Shown here one piece after another: positions 51,672-59,960 of a DNA stretch of 64,000 bases (positions within the stretch are counted from its first letter, which is position 1; each line of letters begins with the position of its first letter). Source of the stretch: UBA3700 sp963592135. Its GTDB lineage: Bacteria > Bacillota > Clostridia > Christensenellales > UBA3700. The notes under the pieces were generated by a model. It was given only the letters and a program-made list of their open reading frames with translations, did not search any database and was not told the DNA's origin. The DNA lies in contig CAVAVP010000021.1 in NCBI GenBank assembly GCA_963592135.1, forward strand, positions 48,068 through 112,067. Direction: 5' to 3'. A program made the position numbers and the translations under genes.

Positions 51672-52812
51672 TCAGTCTAGAAGTTCTTTTATTCCAACCT
51701 GAATAAAGTTTTCTATGTTTTTTAATCTTTTACCATCCAAGTTATATCTTGGATGTTTTTTAAATTTAAAATTGATTAGTTTTCTTATTTGTTTCTTTTG
51801 AACTTCGCTTATTAGAGGTTTCACAAAACCAACAAAATCATCATAAGAAGTGGATATCTTGTTTTTAATATTCCTTAGCATTATTTAATTCATTGTCTAA
51901 GGCGTAGTTAAATAAAGATAAACCATTGTCAAATATAGGAGCTGGCTTGCAAATAGTATTTGTTGAATTATCTATTAGCAACCCAAAAATTTTCAAAATG
52001 CCTATCTATATTACAAATAATAGCATCAAAAACAAACATACTTATAAGAGAATTATAATAATCTTCCCCAAGTTTTTATAATATTCTAAAAATTTTTCTA
52101 TTGTATAATTCTTTATTAATCTACCAATTGGAATATACGAATGATTTATATCGGCAAATAACTCGCACGTAGAACATATAAAATTCTTCCAATAAGCTAA
52201 ATTATATTCAATCACTTCTAATCACATTTTTTAGCAATTTGATATGCATAAAACTCTGAATATGATTCCTTGCCTGCATTAGCAAATCCTGATGTACCTG
52301 ATTTATATAAATACAATTTTCCATTAATTCTTCTCCATCATTTAGCCAACATCCCATTTCTTGTAAACTCCGGTGAAAAAATTAATGTTTTTCTAATATT
52401 AGTGCTTCCATAACCGGTAAACGCGACATAAGACAAAATCCTACTTATCCTATGATTAAACAAATTATATTAAAAAAATCACCATCAAAATTCTCATCTA
52501 CAACCCAATACGAATCATTTAAGGAAAGCCCTTTACATATGTTTATTATTGCAATTTTTTCTGTGTAACATATACCAAATCTACTTAAAATATTATCAAC
52601 ATATGCTCTATTTGAAGGTATATTTCTATTTTTTAACACATCTCTACACCCTCTCTTGACTGCTCCATATCCAATGGTAGCAATTTTTCATTTAAAATTT
52701 TTAAATTCGAAACATTACATCTACTATCATTATTTTTACTCAAATCAAATATTGCTATTGGTGTATTATATTGCTTTAAGATATACATGGTTTGATTATA
52801 CAAAGTTTTCAT
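51672..52812 (-). pseudogene. Decayed HipA/CtkA-like kinase gene
   Basis: On the minus strand the reading frame begins with an ATG at 52812 (MKTLYNQTMYILKQYNTPIAIFDLSK) and runs to EGVEMC, where one base of a TGG codon is missing near 52640. The next frame continues LKNRNIPSNRAYVDNILSRFG and KGLSLNDSYWVVDENFDGDF, then more stops and shifts, with IICNIDRHFENFG (kinase catalytic loop) and IFDNGLSLF (metal-binding loop) near 51960-52010, and the C-terminal end at 51672. These are the parts of HipA-like Ser/Thr kinases of the CtkA kind, read in order. At least three frame disruptions make it non-functional. No antitoxin partner is seen. Confidence 0.8.
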
Positions 52813-52902
52813 TTCTTTCTCAATTTAAGATTATTAATTTTCTATATATGGACAAAATTCCTTTTTTATTTTAATATATATAATAAATACGGAGGAAGTT
52901 AA

Positions 52903-53592
52903 ATGAGAATTCTACTTGTTGAAGATTCTATAAGTTTATGCGAAGCTTTAAAGGCGGTTTTAGAAAGAGAAAAATTCGAAGTTCAATGTGTTCACGATGG
53001 AGATATGGGCCTTGAATATGGTTTAAGTGGAATTTTTGATTTGATTATTCTAGATGTTATGATGCCTAAAAAGAATGGCTTTGAAGTACTTGAGGAACTT
53101 AGAAAAAACAAAATTACTACTCCAATTATCATGCTTACTGCTCTATCTCAAGAATTAAATAAGGTTCAAGGTTTAGACATGGGAGCAGATGATTACTTGG
53201 CAAAGCCTTTCTCAACTCCTGAACTTCTTGCTAGAATTAGAGCAATTTTAAGAAGAAGAGGTGGAGATGTTTCTTCTGACAATACTATGACTTACGGAAA
53301 CGCTTCATTAAATATTTCTTGCTACGTTTTATCTAATGGTGACAAATCTGTAAAACTTTCAAACAAAGAATGTGAAATTTTAAGATATATGTTTGAAAGA
53401 CCAAAACAAGTTGCTGAAAAAGAAGCTCTAATAAATAAAGTTTGGGGATTTGACAATGAATTTGAATCAAATTCATTGGAAGTTTTTATTTCATTTGTAA
53501 GAAAAAAAATAGCATATATTGATGCTAATTTTACAATACAATCTATAAGAGGAGTAGGATATCAACTACAACCTAAAAATGAATCCATTTAA
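52903..53592 (+). CDS. OmpR-family response regulator (second system)
   Basis: 229 residues. Receiver with Glu7-Asp8, phospho-acceptor Asp51 (LIILDVMMPKK) and KPF; C-terminal winged helix with SLEVFISFVRKKI and IQSIRGVGYQL. CGGAGG sits 8 bases upstream of the ATG. It overlaps the kinase gene by 14 bases. The output gene set is not obvious: the nearest candidates are the kinase pseudogene and the following methyltransferase, so targets may be elsewhere. Confidence 0.95.
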   Translation: MRILLVEDSISLCEALKAVLEREKFEVQCVHDGDMGLEYGLSGIFDLIILDVMMPKKNGFEVLEELRKNKITTPIIMLTALSQELNKVQGLDMGADDYLAKPFSTPELLARIRAILRRRGGDVSSDNTMTYGNASLNISCYVLSNGDKSVKLSNKECEILRYMFERPKQVAEKEALINKVWGFDNEFESNSLEVFISFVRKKIAYIDANFTIQSIRGVGYQLQPKNESI

Positions 53593-54799
53593 ACAATTAC
53601 ATGTAAAATTCTTAATAATCCTTATTGTGGCTGTAGGTACACTTCTTGCAGTTACTTTAGGCACAATATTTATTGTTTCCTACACCACAAGATATCAAGA
53701 TATTTACAAGCAAGTAGATGATGCTTATCTTTATGCTGCACCATACCCTTCAAATTCAAAATCGAAATATGTTGTTCTTGAAGATGACACTTTAAAAACC
53801 ACATATGGACTTGATTTCTTTAATGATTCAGAAAAGAAAAATATTTGTTCATCTTTAACAAATACGTCAATAGAAGATTTTGATAAATATTATAAACTTT
53901 CTATTGGTGATTATTATTTTTGTTATAAAGTAAAGGAATTCGTTAGCGATTCAAACACAAACATGACTGTTTATTGCATGGTAGAAACAACAGAGCAAGT
54001 TAAAGGGCTTTATTCTTTAGGTTCAATACTAATTATTGTATTTGCAGTCGCCATGATATTCATTGCCCTATTAAGTTATTTCCTAGCAAAGAGCGCCATG
54101 CTTCCCGTAAAAGAAGCCTTTGAAAAAGAAAAAGATTTAGTGGCAAATGCTTCTCATGAATTAAAAACTCCACTTACTGTAGCTAGAACAAATCTAGAAC
54201 TAGTTGCTTCAGATCCAAATGCAACTATTGCCGAAAACATAAAATGGATAGAATCGGCAAGATACCAAATAGACAGAATGAATAACCTTATTCTACAAAT
54301 GCTCGAACTTTCAAAGATGGAAAGACCAGATTATGTAGTACAAAAAAGTGATATTAATATAAGCGATATAATTGAAGGTATTTTACTATCTTTTGAAGCA
54401 GTCTGCTATGAAAGAAATGTTAGATTCGTATCTGAAATACAACCTGACATAATTTATTCATGCAACCATGTTGAAATGGAAAAATTAATTACTATTCTTA
54501 TAGATAATGCCCTAAAATACACTCAATCTGGTGGAGAAATTTGTGTTACTATGGCTAAAACGCTAAAACTCATTTCTATTAAAGTTACAAACACTGGTGA
54601 TGGAATTCCACAAGAAAAACTTAGTAAGATATTTGACAGATTCTATAAACTTGATGAATCACATAGAGAATCAGGTAATAGTTTTGGACTTGGTCTTAGT
54701 ATTGCAAAATTAATCACAACTTCTATAGGTGGAGATATTAAATGTCTTAGTGAAGTTGGCAAATATACAACATTTGAAATTACTTTGCCTATACGTTAA
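53579..54799 (+). CDS. Sensor histidine kinase (second system)
   Basis: 406 residues. Helices at ~11-35 and ~148-172 flank a sensor domain of about 110 residues. H-box NASHELKTPLT with His193; ATPase boxes NALKYT, NTGDGIP, FGLGLSIAK. No Shine-Dalgarno before the ATG, consistent with coupling to the overlapping regulator gene. Its stop overlaps the convergent methyltransferase stop by a few bases. The ligand is unknown. Confidence 0.94.
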   Translation: MNPFKQLHVKFLIILIVAVGTLLAVTLGTIFIVSYTTRYQDIYKQVDDAYLYAAPYPSNSKSKYVVLEDDTLKTTYGLDFFNDSEKKNICSSLTNTSIEDFDKYYKLSIGDYYFCYKVKEFVSDSNTNMTVYCMVETTEQVKGLYSLGSILIIVFAVAMIFIALLSYFLAKSAMLPVKEAFEKEKDLVANASHELKTPLTVARTNLELVASDPNATIAENIKWIESARYQIDRMNNLILQMLELSKMERPDYVVQKSDINISDIIEGILLSFEAVCYERNVRFVSEIQPDIIYSCNHVEMEKLITILIDNALKYTQSGGEICVTMAKTLKLISIKVTNTGDGIPQEKLSKIFDRFYKLDESHRESGNSFGLGLSIAKLITTSIGGDIKCLSEVGKYTTFEITLPIR

Positions 54800-55536
54800 T
54801 CCTTATTATAAAGCTTTTTAGCCCGAATAGTCATTTCACCATTCTCTTCATAAACAACAATGTCTTCTAGTTGTAAACCTGGTGCTCCATTTTTTTGAGC
54901 TTCTATAATAAATGTATCTATGCTTTTAGATCTTTTTGGATATATAAACGTTATTTTTTTAGGCTCTAGCTTATATTTTTTTAAAGAAAAAATAACTTCA
55001 GCCATTCTTTCTGACTTGTGTATCATGTAAAACTTCCCTGAATACTTTAATATTTCTGATGCTGATTTACAAATACCATCTAAATCACAAGTAGACTCTG
55101 TTCTAGATAAAGAAATTTCTTTATTTAAAGATTTTTGCCCCGTGCTTTCTTTAAAATATGGAGGATTACAAACTACCACTTTTACAGATTCTTTTCCCAA
55201 AACTTTACTTGCATTTTTTATATCGTCATTTATAATTGTAATTTTATCTTGAAGTTCATTTAATTCAACATTTCGTCTCGCAAGATTGGCTGCACTTTCT
55301 TGAATTTCAATACCTATTGCTTTTTTTGCATTAGTCTTTACAAGTGCAAGTATAGCTATAACGCCTGTTCCTGTACCAAAATCGACAATAGTGTCTAAGG
55401 AGGTTGCTCTTACTAAATTAGCAAGAAGCACAGTATCAGATGAAAAACAATATAAGTCCTTATCTTGTATTATATGCAAATCTTTGTATTGTAAATCGTC
55501 TAATCTTTCATTGTCTTTTAATATTACTTCTTTCAT
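54796..55536 (-). CDS. tRNA1(Val) (adenine-N6)-methyltransferase-like (TrmN6/YfiC family)
   Basis: 246 residues. S-adenosylmethionine site VDFGTGTGVIAIL (residues ~54-66), acidic IGIE after the second strand, and the catalytic NPPYFKE motif of N6-adenine methyltransferases. The overall pattern FSSDTVLLANLV...NPPY matches COG4123. In E. coli the homolog modifies A37 of tRNA-Val. Convergent with the histidine kinase (stops overlap by four bases). A tRNA-Arg gene follows on the plus strand. Confidence 0.88.
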   Translation of the reverse strand: MKEVILKDNERLDDLQYKDLHIIQDKDLYCFSSDTVLLANLVRATSLDTIVDFGTGTGVIAILALVKTNAKKAIGIEIQESAANLARRNVELNELQDKITIINDDIKNASKVLGKESVKVVVCNPPYFKESTGQKSLNKEISLSRTESTCDLDGICKSASEILKYSGKFYMIHKSERMAEVIFSLKKYKLEPKKITFIYPKRSKSIDTFIIEAQKNGAPGLQLEDIVVYEENGEMTIRAKKLYNKD

Positions 55537-55597
55537 AACTCTATTATTTTAACATAGATTGAAAATTATAAGGAAATTTTTATTACATTTTCTTTGT

Positions 55598-55626
55598 TTG
55601 ACAATTACTAAAATGCATTTTATAAT
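55598..55626 (+). promoter_or_regulatory. Consensus sigma-A promoter of tRNA-Arg
   Basis: TTGACA (55598-55603), 17-base spacer, TATAAT (55621-55626): a perfect match to both boxes. Transcription would start about 8 bases before the tRNA. Confidence 0.92.
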
Positions 55627-55640
55627 AATTCAAGAATTAT

Positions 55641-55718
55641 GGTTCATTAGCTCAGTTGGATTAGAGCGTTGCGCTACGGACGCAAAGGTCGGGGGTTCGA
55701 GTCCCTCATGGATCACCA
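55641..55718 (+). tRNA. tRNA-Arg (anticodon ACG)
   Basis: The cloverleaf folds: acceptor arms GGTTCAT and ATGGATC, a D-arm with AGCTCAGTTGGA, anticodon stem TTGCG/CGCAA with loop CTACGGA, and T-arm GGTTCGAGTCC. Anticodon ACG reads CGN codons after A34 is deaminated to inosine. CCA is encoded. Single-gene unit with its own promoter and terminator. Confidence 0.97.
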
Positions 55719-55726
55719 CCTAAATT

Positions 55727-55766
55727 AAAGAAGTCGCAATTTATGTGCGACTTCTTTGCTTTTTTC
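55727..55766 (+). terminator. Terminator of tRNA-Arg
   Basis: AAAGAAGTCGCA (55727-55738) pairs perfectly with TGCGACTTCTTT (55746-55757) over a 7-base loop, then a T run. Confidence 0.9.
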
Positions 55767-55778
55767 TATATAAAGTCA

Positions 55779-58067
55779 TTATTCTGCCTTTAGCGAAGAA
55801 ACCATATCTATTTTTTTAACTTTCAATGATGTCAACCAACTCATGATGAAACTTACTACTAAAGATAACACTATACTAATAACGTAAACATACCAATCAC
55901 ACACTACTGTTAATTCATATTCACTCGCTAACATTTTATATAGGAACTTTAAAGTTAGATATCCTGCTGGACAACCTAATACTACACCTATTACACTTAA
56001 CCATATATTTTGAGATATTAAAATCCAACCTATAACCTTATCTTTAAAACCTAGAACTTTTAAAGTTGCCAACTCTCTATATCTTTCAATAAACGTCATA
56101 CTTCCAAGATTATACAAAACCACAAAAGCAAGTACAAGCGAGAATATAACCAAAACAACAATCATCATATTCATTATCTCCAAAAACGTATCAAATGTTT
56201 TAATGACTTCTTCTTTTGATTGAACATTAGCTATATTGTTATTTATGCTTATATCGGACTTAGAAGCGTTTGTGTAAATTGTATCTATTGTATAGTCTAT
56301 ATTCAAGTTTTTAGCATATTCTTCAGATATTTGAAATCCTTCTATGTTTGAGGATACAACATCCACAATATTAGCAGTATATTTTATATTTGAATCACCA
56401 TATAAACAAAACTCTAATTGATCTCCAGCTTTTTTATTTAATTCTTCAGATAATCTTGTGCATATATAAATTCCATCATTTCTTGTATTTTTTAAATTTG
56501 TATTGTTACTTAAAATTCTGTACATATCATGGCTATTATTAAAAATAGTCATTACATAGGTATTCCCTTCAATTTTAATAGGAACATTAGCAGAATAATC
56601 TCCATTGTATTGATTAATTATTTCATTTGCGCTACTTTGACTGACACTAGATGAAAGAGTTATTGAAGTATTGTAATTCATAATAAGATCATAATTTGTA
56701 TTTATAAAATTTTGCATGGTTGATTGCATACCAAAAGAGGCAAACATCAGCAACGTACATCCAAATACTCCAAAAATACTCATAAAAGTTCTCGCTTTAT
56801 GCCTAAACGTGTCTCTTAGATTCCAACGAGTAGTAAAATGAAGTTTATGAAAAGCCTTTGTTTTTTCTATCGCCAAACTAGACATAGCCATAGGCTCATA
56901 AGGCTTTAAAGCATCCACAGCAGAACCTTTTAATTGTTTATAAACAGATAAATATCCAATTAAAGTTAAAAATCCTATAATGCCCGCAATTCCTATATAA
57001 ACAAACCATGGCATAGTAGCATTCCAATATGGCATCTCAAAATAAGTTCCCATTGAACCATTTTCACTCATGAAAATATGACAAACAACATAACCTAATC
57101 CAAGCCCTATAATAGAACCAAGTATTCCCACAAATAGAGCATAAGATGTATAATGCCATATTATTTGTTTATTTTTAAATCCTAAAGCCTTAAGTATGCC
57201 TATTTGGCTTTTTTCTTGCGAGGTTATCCTATTCATCGTTGTTACCATTGTTAATACCGCGATAAGTAAAAAAATTACAGGCACAATACTTCCCATGGTT
57301 TTTCCTTCATCTACTTCCCCTTTTGCTTCAGAGTATGAAGTAACATCTTCTTTATCTATTAATTGTATAGTTTTCCCCAACGCTTTATCTATTTTTTCAG
57401 AAAGAATCTCACTATCTATACTAGATATTATATTTGCTTGATAATAAATAGTTTTTCCGAGATATTTATTTGACAATTTTTCATAAGCTTTAGGAGAGAT
57501 GTAGGCGTAACCTAGCGCATTAAAATCTGGCATTAAAGCGCCATCCGTAGTATTTATTAAGTACTCTGATGACATTATTATACCTTTTATTATAAATGAT
57601 AAACTTATTCCATAATATTTTATGGTTATTTCATCACCAACTTTATAATCATTTCTTTTAGAATAATTTGATGAAATCCATAATCCATCTAGCGAGTCTT
57701 TATCGTATTTTTCACCACTTAGTAATTTAAAACTAGAAACATTAAAATTTTCAGTTACTGCAAGCTTTAAAGTATCTCCTTCTTTAGACTCTGTTGTTGA
57801 AATTTCAATAAATCGGGAAACGGCTTCCACACCTTCAATTGAACTAATTTTCTCTATATCATCTTGTGTTAAATTTCCTGACTTGTCATAAACCCTATAA
57901 TCTGCAAAGTTTGTTTCATTATAAAATTTGGCTGTATTTTTCTCTATTGTATACCACTCCGCACTAAATCCAGAGAATAACCCTATCCCTAAAACAACCA
58001 TTATTATCATAGAGATAAATTGCCCTTTATATTTACCAAATGTTCTTATTAATTTTTTAAATAACAT
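55779..58067 (-). CDS. FtsX-like ABC permease (MacB/LolCE type)
   Basis: 762 residues from the ATG at 58067 (GGAG 7 bases upstream, one base after the ATPase stop). Membrane helix at ~20, a large extracytoplasmic domain, three helices near 265-380, a second helix near 430, another extracytoplasmic domain and three more helices at the C-terminus: the duplicated FtsX fold of mechanotransmission exporters, a pattern of two tandem halves. Such pumps act on lipids, peptides or lipoproteins at the membrane surface. Substrate unknown. Co-transcribed with its ATPase. Confidence 0.9.
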   Translation of the reverse strand: MLFKKLIRTFGKYKGQFISMIIMVVLGIGLFSGFSAEWYTIEKNTAKFYNETNFADYRVYDKSGNLTQDDIEKISSIEGVEAVSRFIEISTTESKEGDTLKLAVTENFNVSSFKLLSGEKYDKDSLDGLWISSNYSKRNDYKVGDEITIKYYGISLSFIIKGIIMSSEYLINTTDGALMPDFNALGYAYISPKAYEKLSNKYLGKTIYYQANIISSIDSEILSEKIDKALGKTIQLIDKEDVTSYSEAKGEVDEGKTMGSIVPVIFLLIAVLTMVTTMNRITSQEKSQIGILKALGFKNKQIIWHYTSYALFVGILGSIIGLGLGYVVCHIFMSENGSMGTYFEMPYWNATMPWFVYIGIAGIIGFLTLIGYLSVYKQLKGSAVDALKPYEPMAMSSLAIEKTKAFHKLHFTTRWNLRDTFRHKARTFMSIFGVFGCTLLMFASFGMQSTMQNFINTNYDLIMNYNTSITLSSSVSQSSANEIINQYNGDYSANVPIKIEGNTYVMTIFNNSHDMYRILSNNTNLKNTRNDGIYICTRLSEELNKKAGDQLEFCLYGDSNIKYTANIVDVVSSNIEGFQISEEYAKNLNIDYTIDTIYTNASKSDISINNNIANVQSKEEVIKTFDTFLEIMNMMIVVLVIFSLVLAFVVLYNLGSMTFIERYRELATLKVLGFKDKVIGWILISQNIWLSVIGVVLGCPAGYLTLKFLYKMLASEYELTVVCDWYVYVISIVLSLVVSFIMSWLTSLKVKKIDMVSSLKAE

Positions 58068-58068
58068 A

Positions 58069-58770
58069 TTACCACTCCAAATTATCAATATCTTCCGGAT
58101 TTTCTATATTTTCAAAAGAACTTATCTTTCCGTTTTTAACTCTTATAACCGTGTCCCCTATCTTTGCAATATTTTGATTATGAGTTACCACAACAACAGT
58201 CTTTTTAAATTCCCTTGTCATCTTTAAAAGCAATTTTAAAACTAAAACGCCTGTTTTAGAATCTAGAGCTCCAGTTGGCTCATCACATAAAATTATTTTA
58301 GGATTTTTAGTCAACGCTCTAGCAATTGAAACCCTTTGCTGTTCACCACCGGATAATTCATTTGGAAACTTTTTAGCATGATCTAAAAGTCCAACTTCTT
58401 CTAGCATTTTAGAGGCGGACAAAGCATCTTTGGATATTTCTTTTACCAAAGTTACATTTTCATGAACCGTTAGCGTAGGAATTAAATTATAAAATTGGAA
58501 AATAAAGCCAACTTTTGATGCTCTATACTCTGCAAGTTCATTATCCGAATAATTAGAAATATCTACACCATCTATTGTTATTGTTCCCGATGTTGGATTA
58601 TCAAGACCTCCTATCATATTTAATAAAGTAGATTTTCCTGCTCCAGAAGGACCTAGTATGACAACAAATTTTCCTTCTTCGATGCTTAAAGAAACATCTT
58701 CTAAAGCATTAAATTCATGTTCTCCTGATAGATATTTTTTAGTTACATTTTTTAAATCAATAATTTCCAT
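58069..58770 (-). CDS. ABC transporter ATP-binding protein, LolD/MacB type
   Basis: 233 residues. Walker A GPSGAGKSTL, signature LSGGEQQRVSIARAL, Walker B IILCDEPTGALDS and His switch VVTHN. The Q-loop and the 'IGGLDNPTSGTITIDG' block are typical of FtsX-partner ATPases. It energises the adjacent permease. Behind two palindromic operators at 58791-58842. Confidence 0.95.
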   Translation of the reverse strand: MEIIDLKNVTKKYLSGEHEFNALEDVSLSIEEGKFVVILGPSGAGKSTLLNMIGGLDNPTSGTITIDGVDISNYSDNELAEYRASKVGFIFQFYNLIPTLTVHENVTLVKEISKDALSASKMLEEVGLLDHAKKFPNELSGGEQQRVSIARALTKNPKIILCDEPTGALDSKTGVLVLKLLLKMTREFKKTVVVVTHNQNIAKIGDTVIRVKNGKISSFENIENPEDIDNLEW

Positions 58771-58790
58771 ATTTTTACCTCTCTTTGTAT

Positions 58791-58842
58791 AGTTCGGCTT
58801 TCCGAACTATATGTTAATAAATAAGGTTCGTCATTCCGAACC
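58791..58842. promoter_or_regulatory. Two tandem palindromic operators before the FtsX-type ABC operon
   Basis: AGTTCGGCTTTCCGAACT (58791-58808) and GGTTCGTCATTCCGAACC (58825-58842) are both 6-6-6 inverted repeats of the form GTTCG-N6-CGAAC, with starts 34 bp apart, about three helical turns. On the minus strand the second site follows TTGG and lies where a -35/-10 spacer would be, so a bound protein would repress. The regulator gene is not next to it. Confidence 0.8.
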
Positions 58843-58883
58843 AAGTTTATTATAAAACTTCCTTTATTATTAATCAAATATTT

Positions 58884-59960
58884 TTATGACATTCTTTTTA
58901 AATATGGAATTGCTAATTTAAAAAACTTTTTATAGGCTTCGCACTTATCTATATCTTTTCTCTCACGTTTGCAACCGCCTCTACATAACATATAATATTC
59001 ACACTTTTTACATTTGTCTGGTGTTTCTAAACTTTCTTTTATAAAATTCATTGCAATCTTGTTATGTTCTAATTCTAAAAAATTAGATTCTTTTATATTT
59101 CCAAGGCAATACTCATCTATACAGTAAAAATCACACGGATACACCGTGCCATCAGCTTCTACTACAAATTGATGAGTGCAATAACCATTCATACCACATT
59201 GTTCGGCTTTTTGAAAATGAGCTAAATTTACAAAATTATCAAATTGCCTTATAGAAACATAATTACCACTCGCCATATCTTGTTTATATAAAGCAAAAGC
59301 TTTTATTAAAAAGGTTTCATAACTTTTAGAATCTAAATAAAACGATTCATCTTTAATATCTTCATTTAATGGTTTTAAACATGGTATAAATTGAAGTTTC
59401 TTTAACCCTTCACTTTTAAAAAAACTATAAATTCTATCTATATGCACAGCGTTTTCTGCTGTTAAAACTGATAAAACATTAAATTCAACATTATATTTTT
59501 CTAATAATTTGGCCGCTTTTAGAATTTTATCAAAAACTTCCTCACCATTTACATCTACTCTATTTTTATTTGCTACCTTATCGCCATCTAAAGATAATCC
59601 AACTAAAAAATTATTTTCTTTAAATATTTCACACCATTCATCATCAATAAGAGTTCCATTTGTTTGAATCCCCAAAAAGACCGGAGAGGCTTTTTGGTTA
59701 ATTTCTTTAATTTTAGATATAACGCCTCTCATGAATGATTTACCAGAAAGAAGTGGCTCGCCTCCCTGGAGGTTTATTAGCACTTGCTTTCCGTCGGCAT
59801 ATTCAAATGTCTTTTTTAAAATAGTAACTAGAAGTTCATCACTTAAAAATCCTTTATCTTTTATCTCACGATTACTTGCAACGTCATGATAAAAACAATA
59901 TTTGCATCTTAAATTGCATTTTCCTGAGGCAGGCTTTAGCATTAACGAAATAGGAGGCAT
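58884..59960 (-). CDS. Anaerobic sulfatase maturase (radical SAM, AnSME)
   Basis: 358 residues. Radical-SAM cluster CNLRCKYCFY (Cys15, 19, 22), the GGEP-like QGGEPLLSG motif, and a SPASM domain with seven or more Cys at the C-terminus (CGMNGYC, CDFYC, CKKCEYYMLCRGGC). AnSME enzymes oxidise an active-site Cys of sulfatases to formylglycine without oxygen. Its ATG overlaps the sulfatase stop by one base (TAATG); no separate Shine-Dalgarno is near. The neighbouring sulfatase is the evident substrate, with the CTPSR motif needed. Length is near the 370-residue usual size. Confidence 0.94.
   Translation of the reverse strand: MPPISLMLKPASGKCNLRCKYCFYHDVASNREIKDKGFLSDELLVTILKKTFEYADGKQVLINLQGGEPLLSGKSFMRGVISKIKEINQKASPVFLGIQTNGTLIDDEWCEIFKENNFLVGLSLDGDKVANKNRVDVNGEEVFDKILKAAKLLEKYNVEFNVLSVLTAENAVHIDRIYSFFKSEGLKKLQFIPCLKPLNEDIKDESFYLDSKSYETFLIKAFALYKQDMASGNYVSIRQFDNFVNLAHFQKAEQCGMNGYCTHQFVVEADGTVYPCDFYCIDEYCLGNIKESNFLELEHNKIAMNFIKESLETPDKCKKCEYYMLCRGGCKRERKDIDKCEAYKKFFKLAIPYLKRMS

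Noticed and set aside
52656..52874. Plus-strand 72-codon frame upstream of the second response regulator
   Set aside because: Lies over the start of the decayed kinase on the other strand; Phe/Tyr-rich composition of antisense AT-rich DNA, no Shine-Dalgarno.
55641..55718. tRNA gene as integration site of a mobile element
   Set aside because: No integrase and no repeated copy of the tRNA 3' end are seen on either side.
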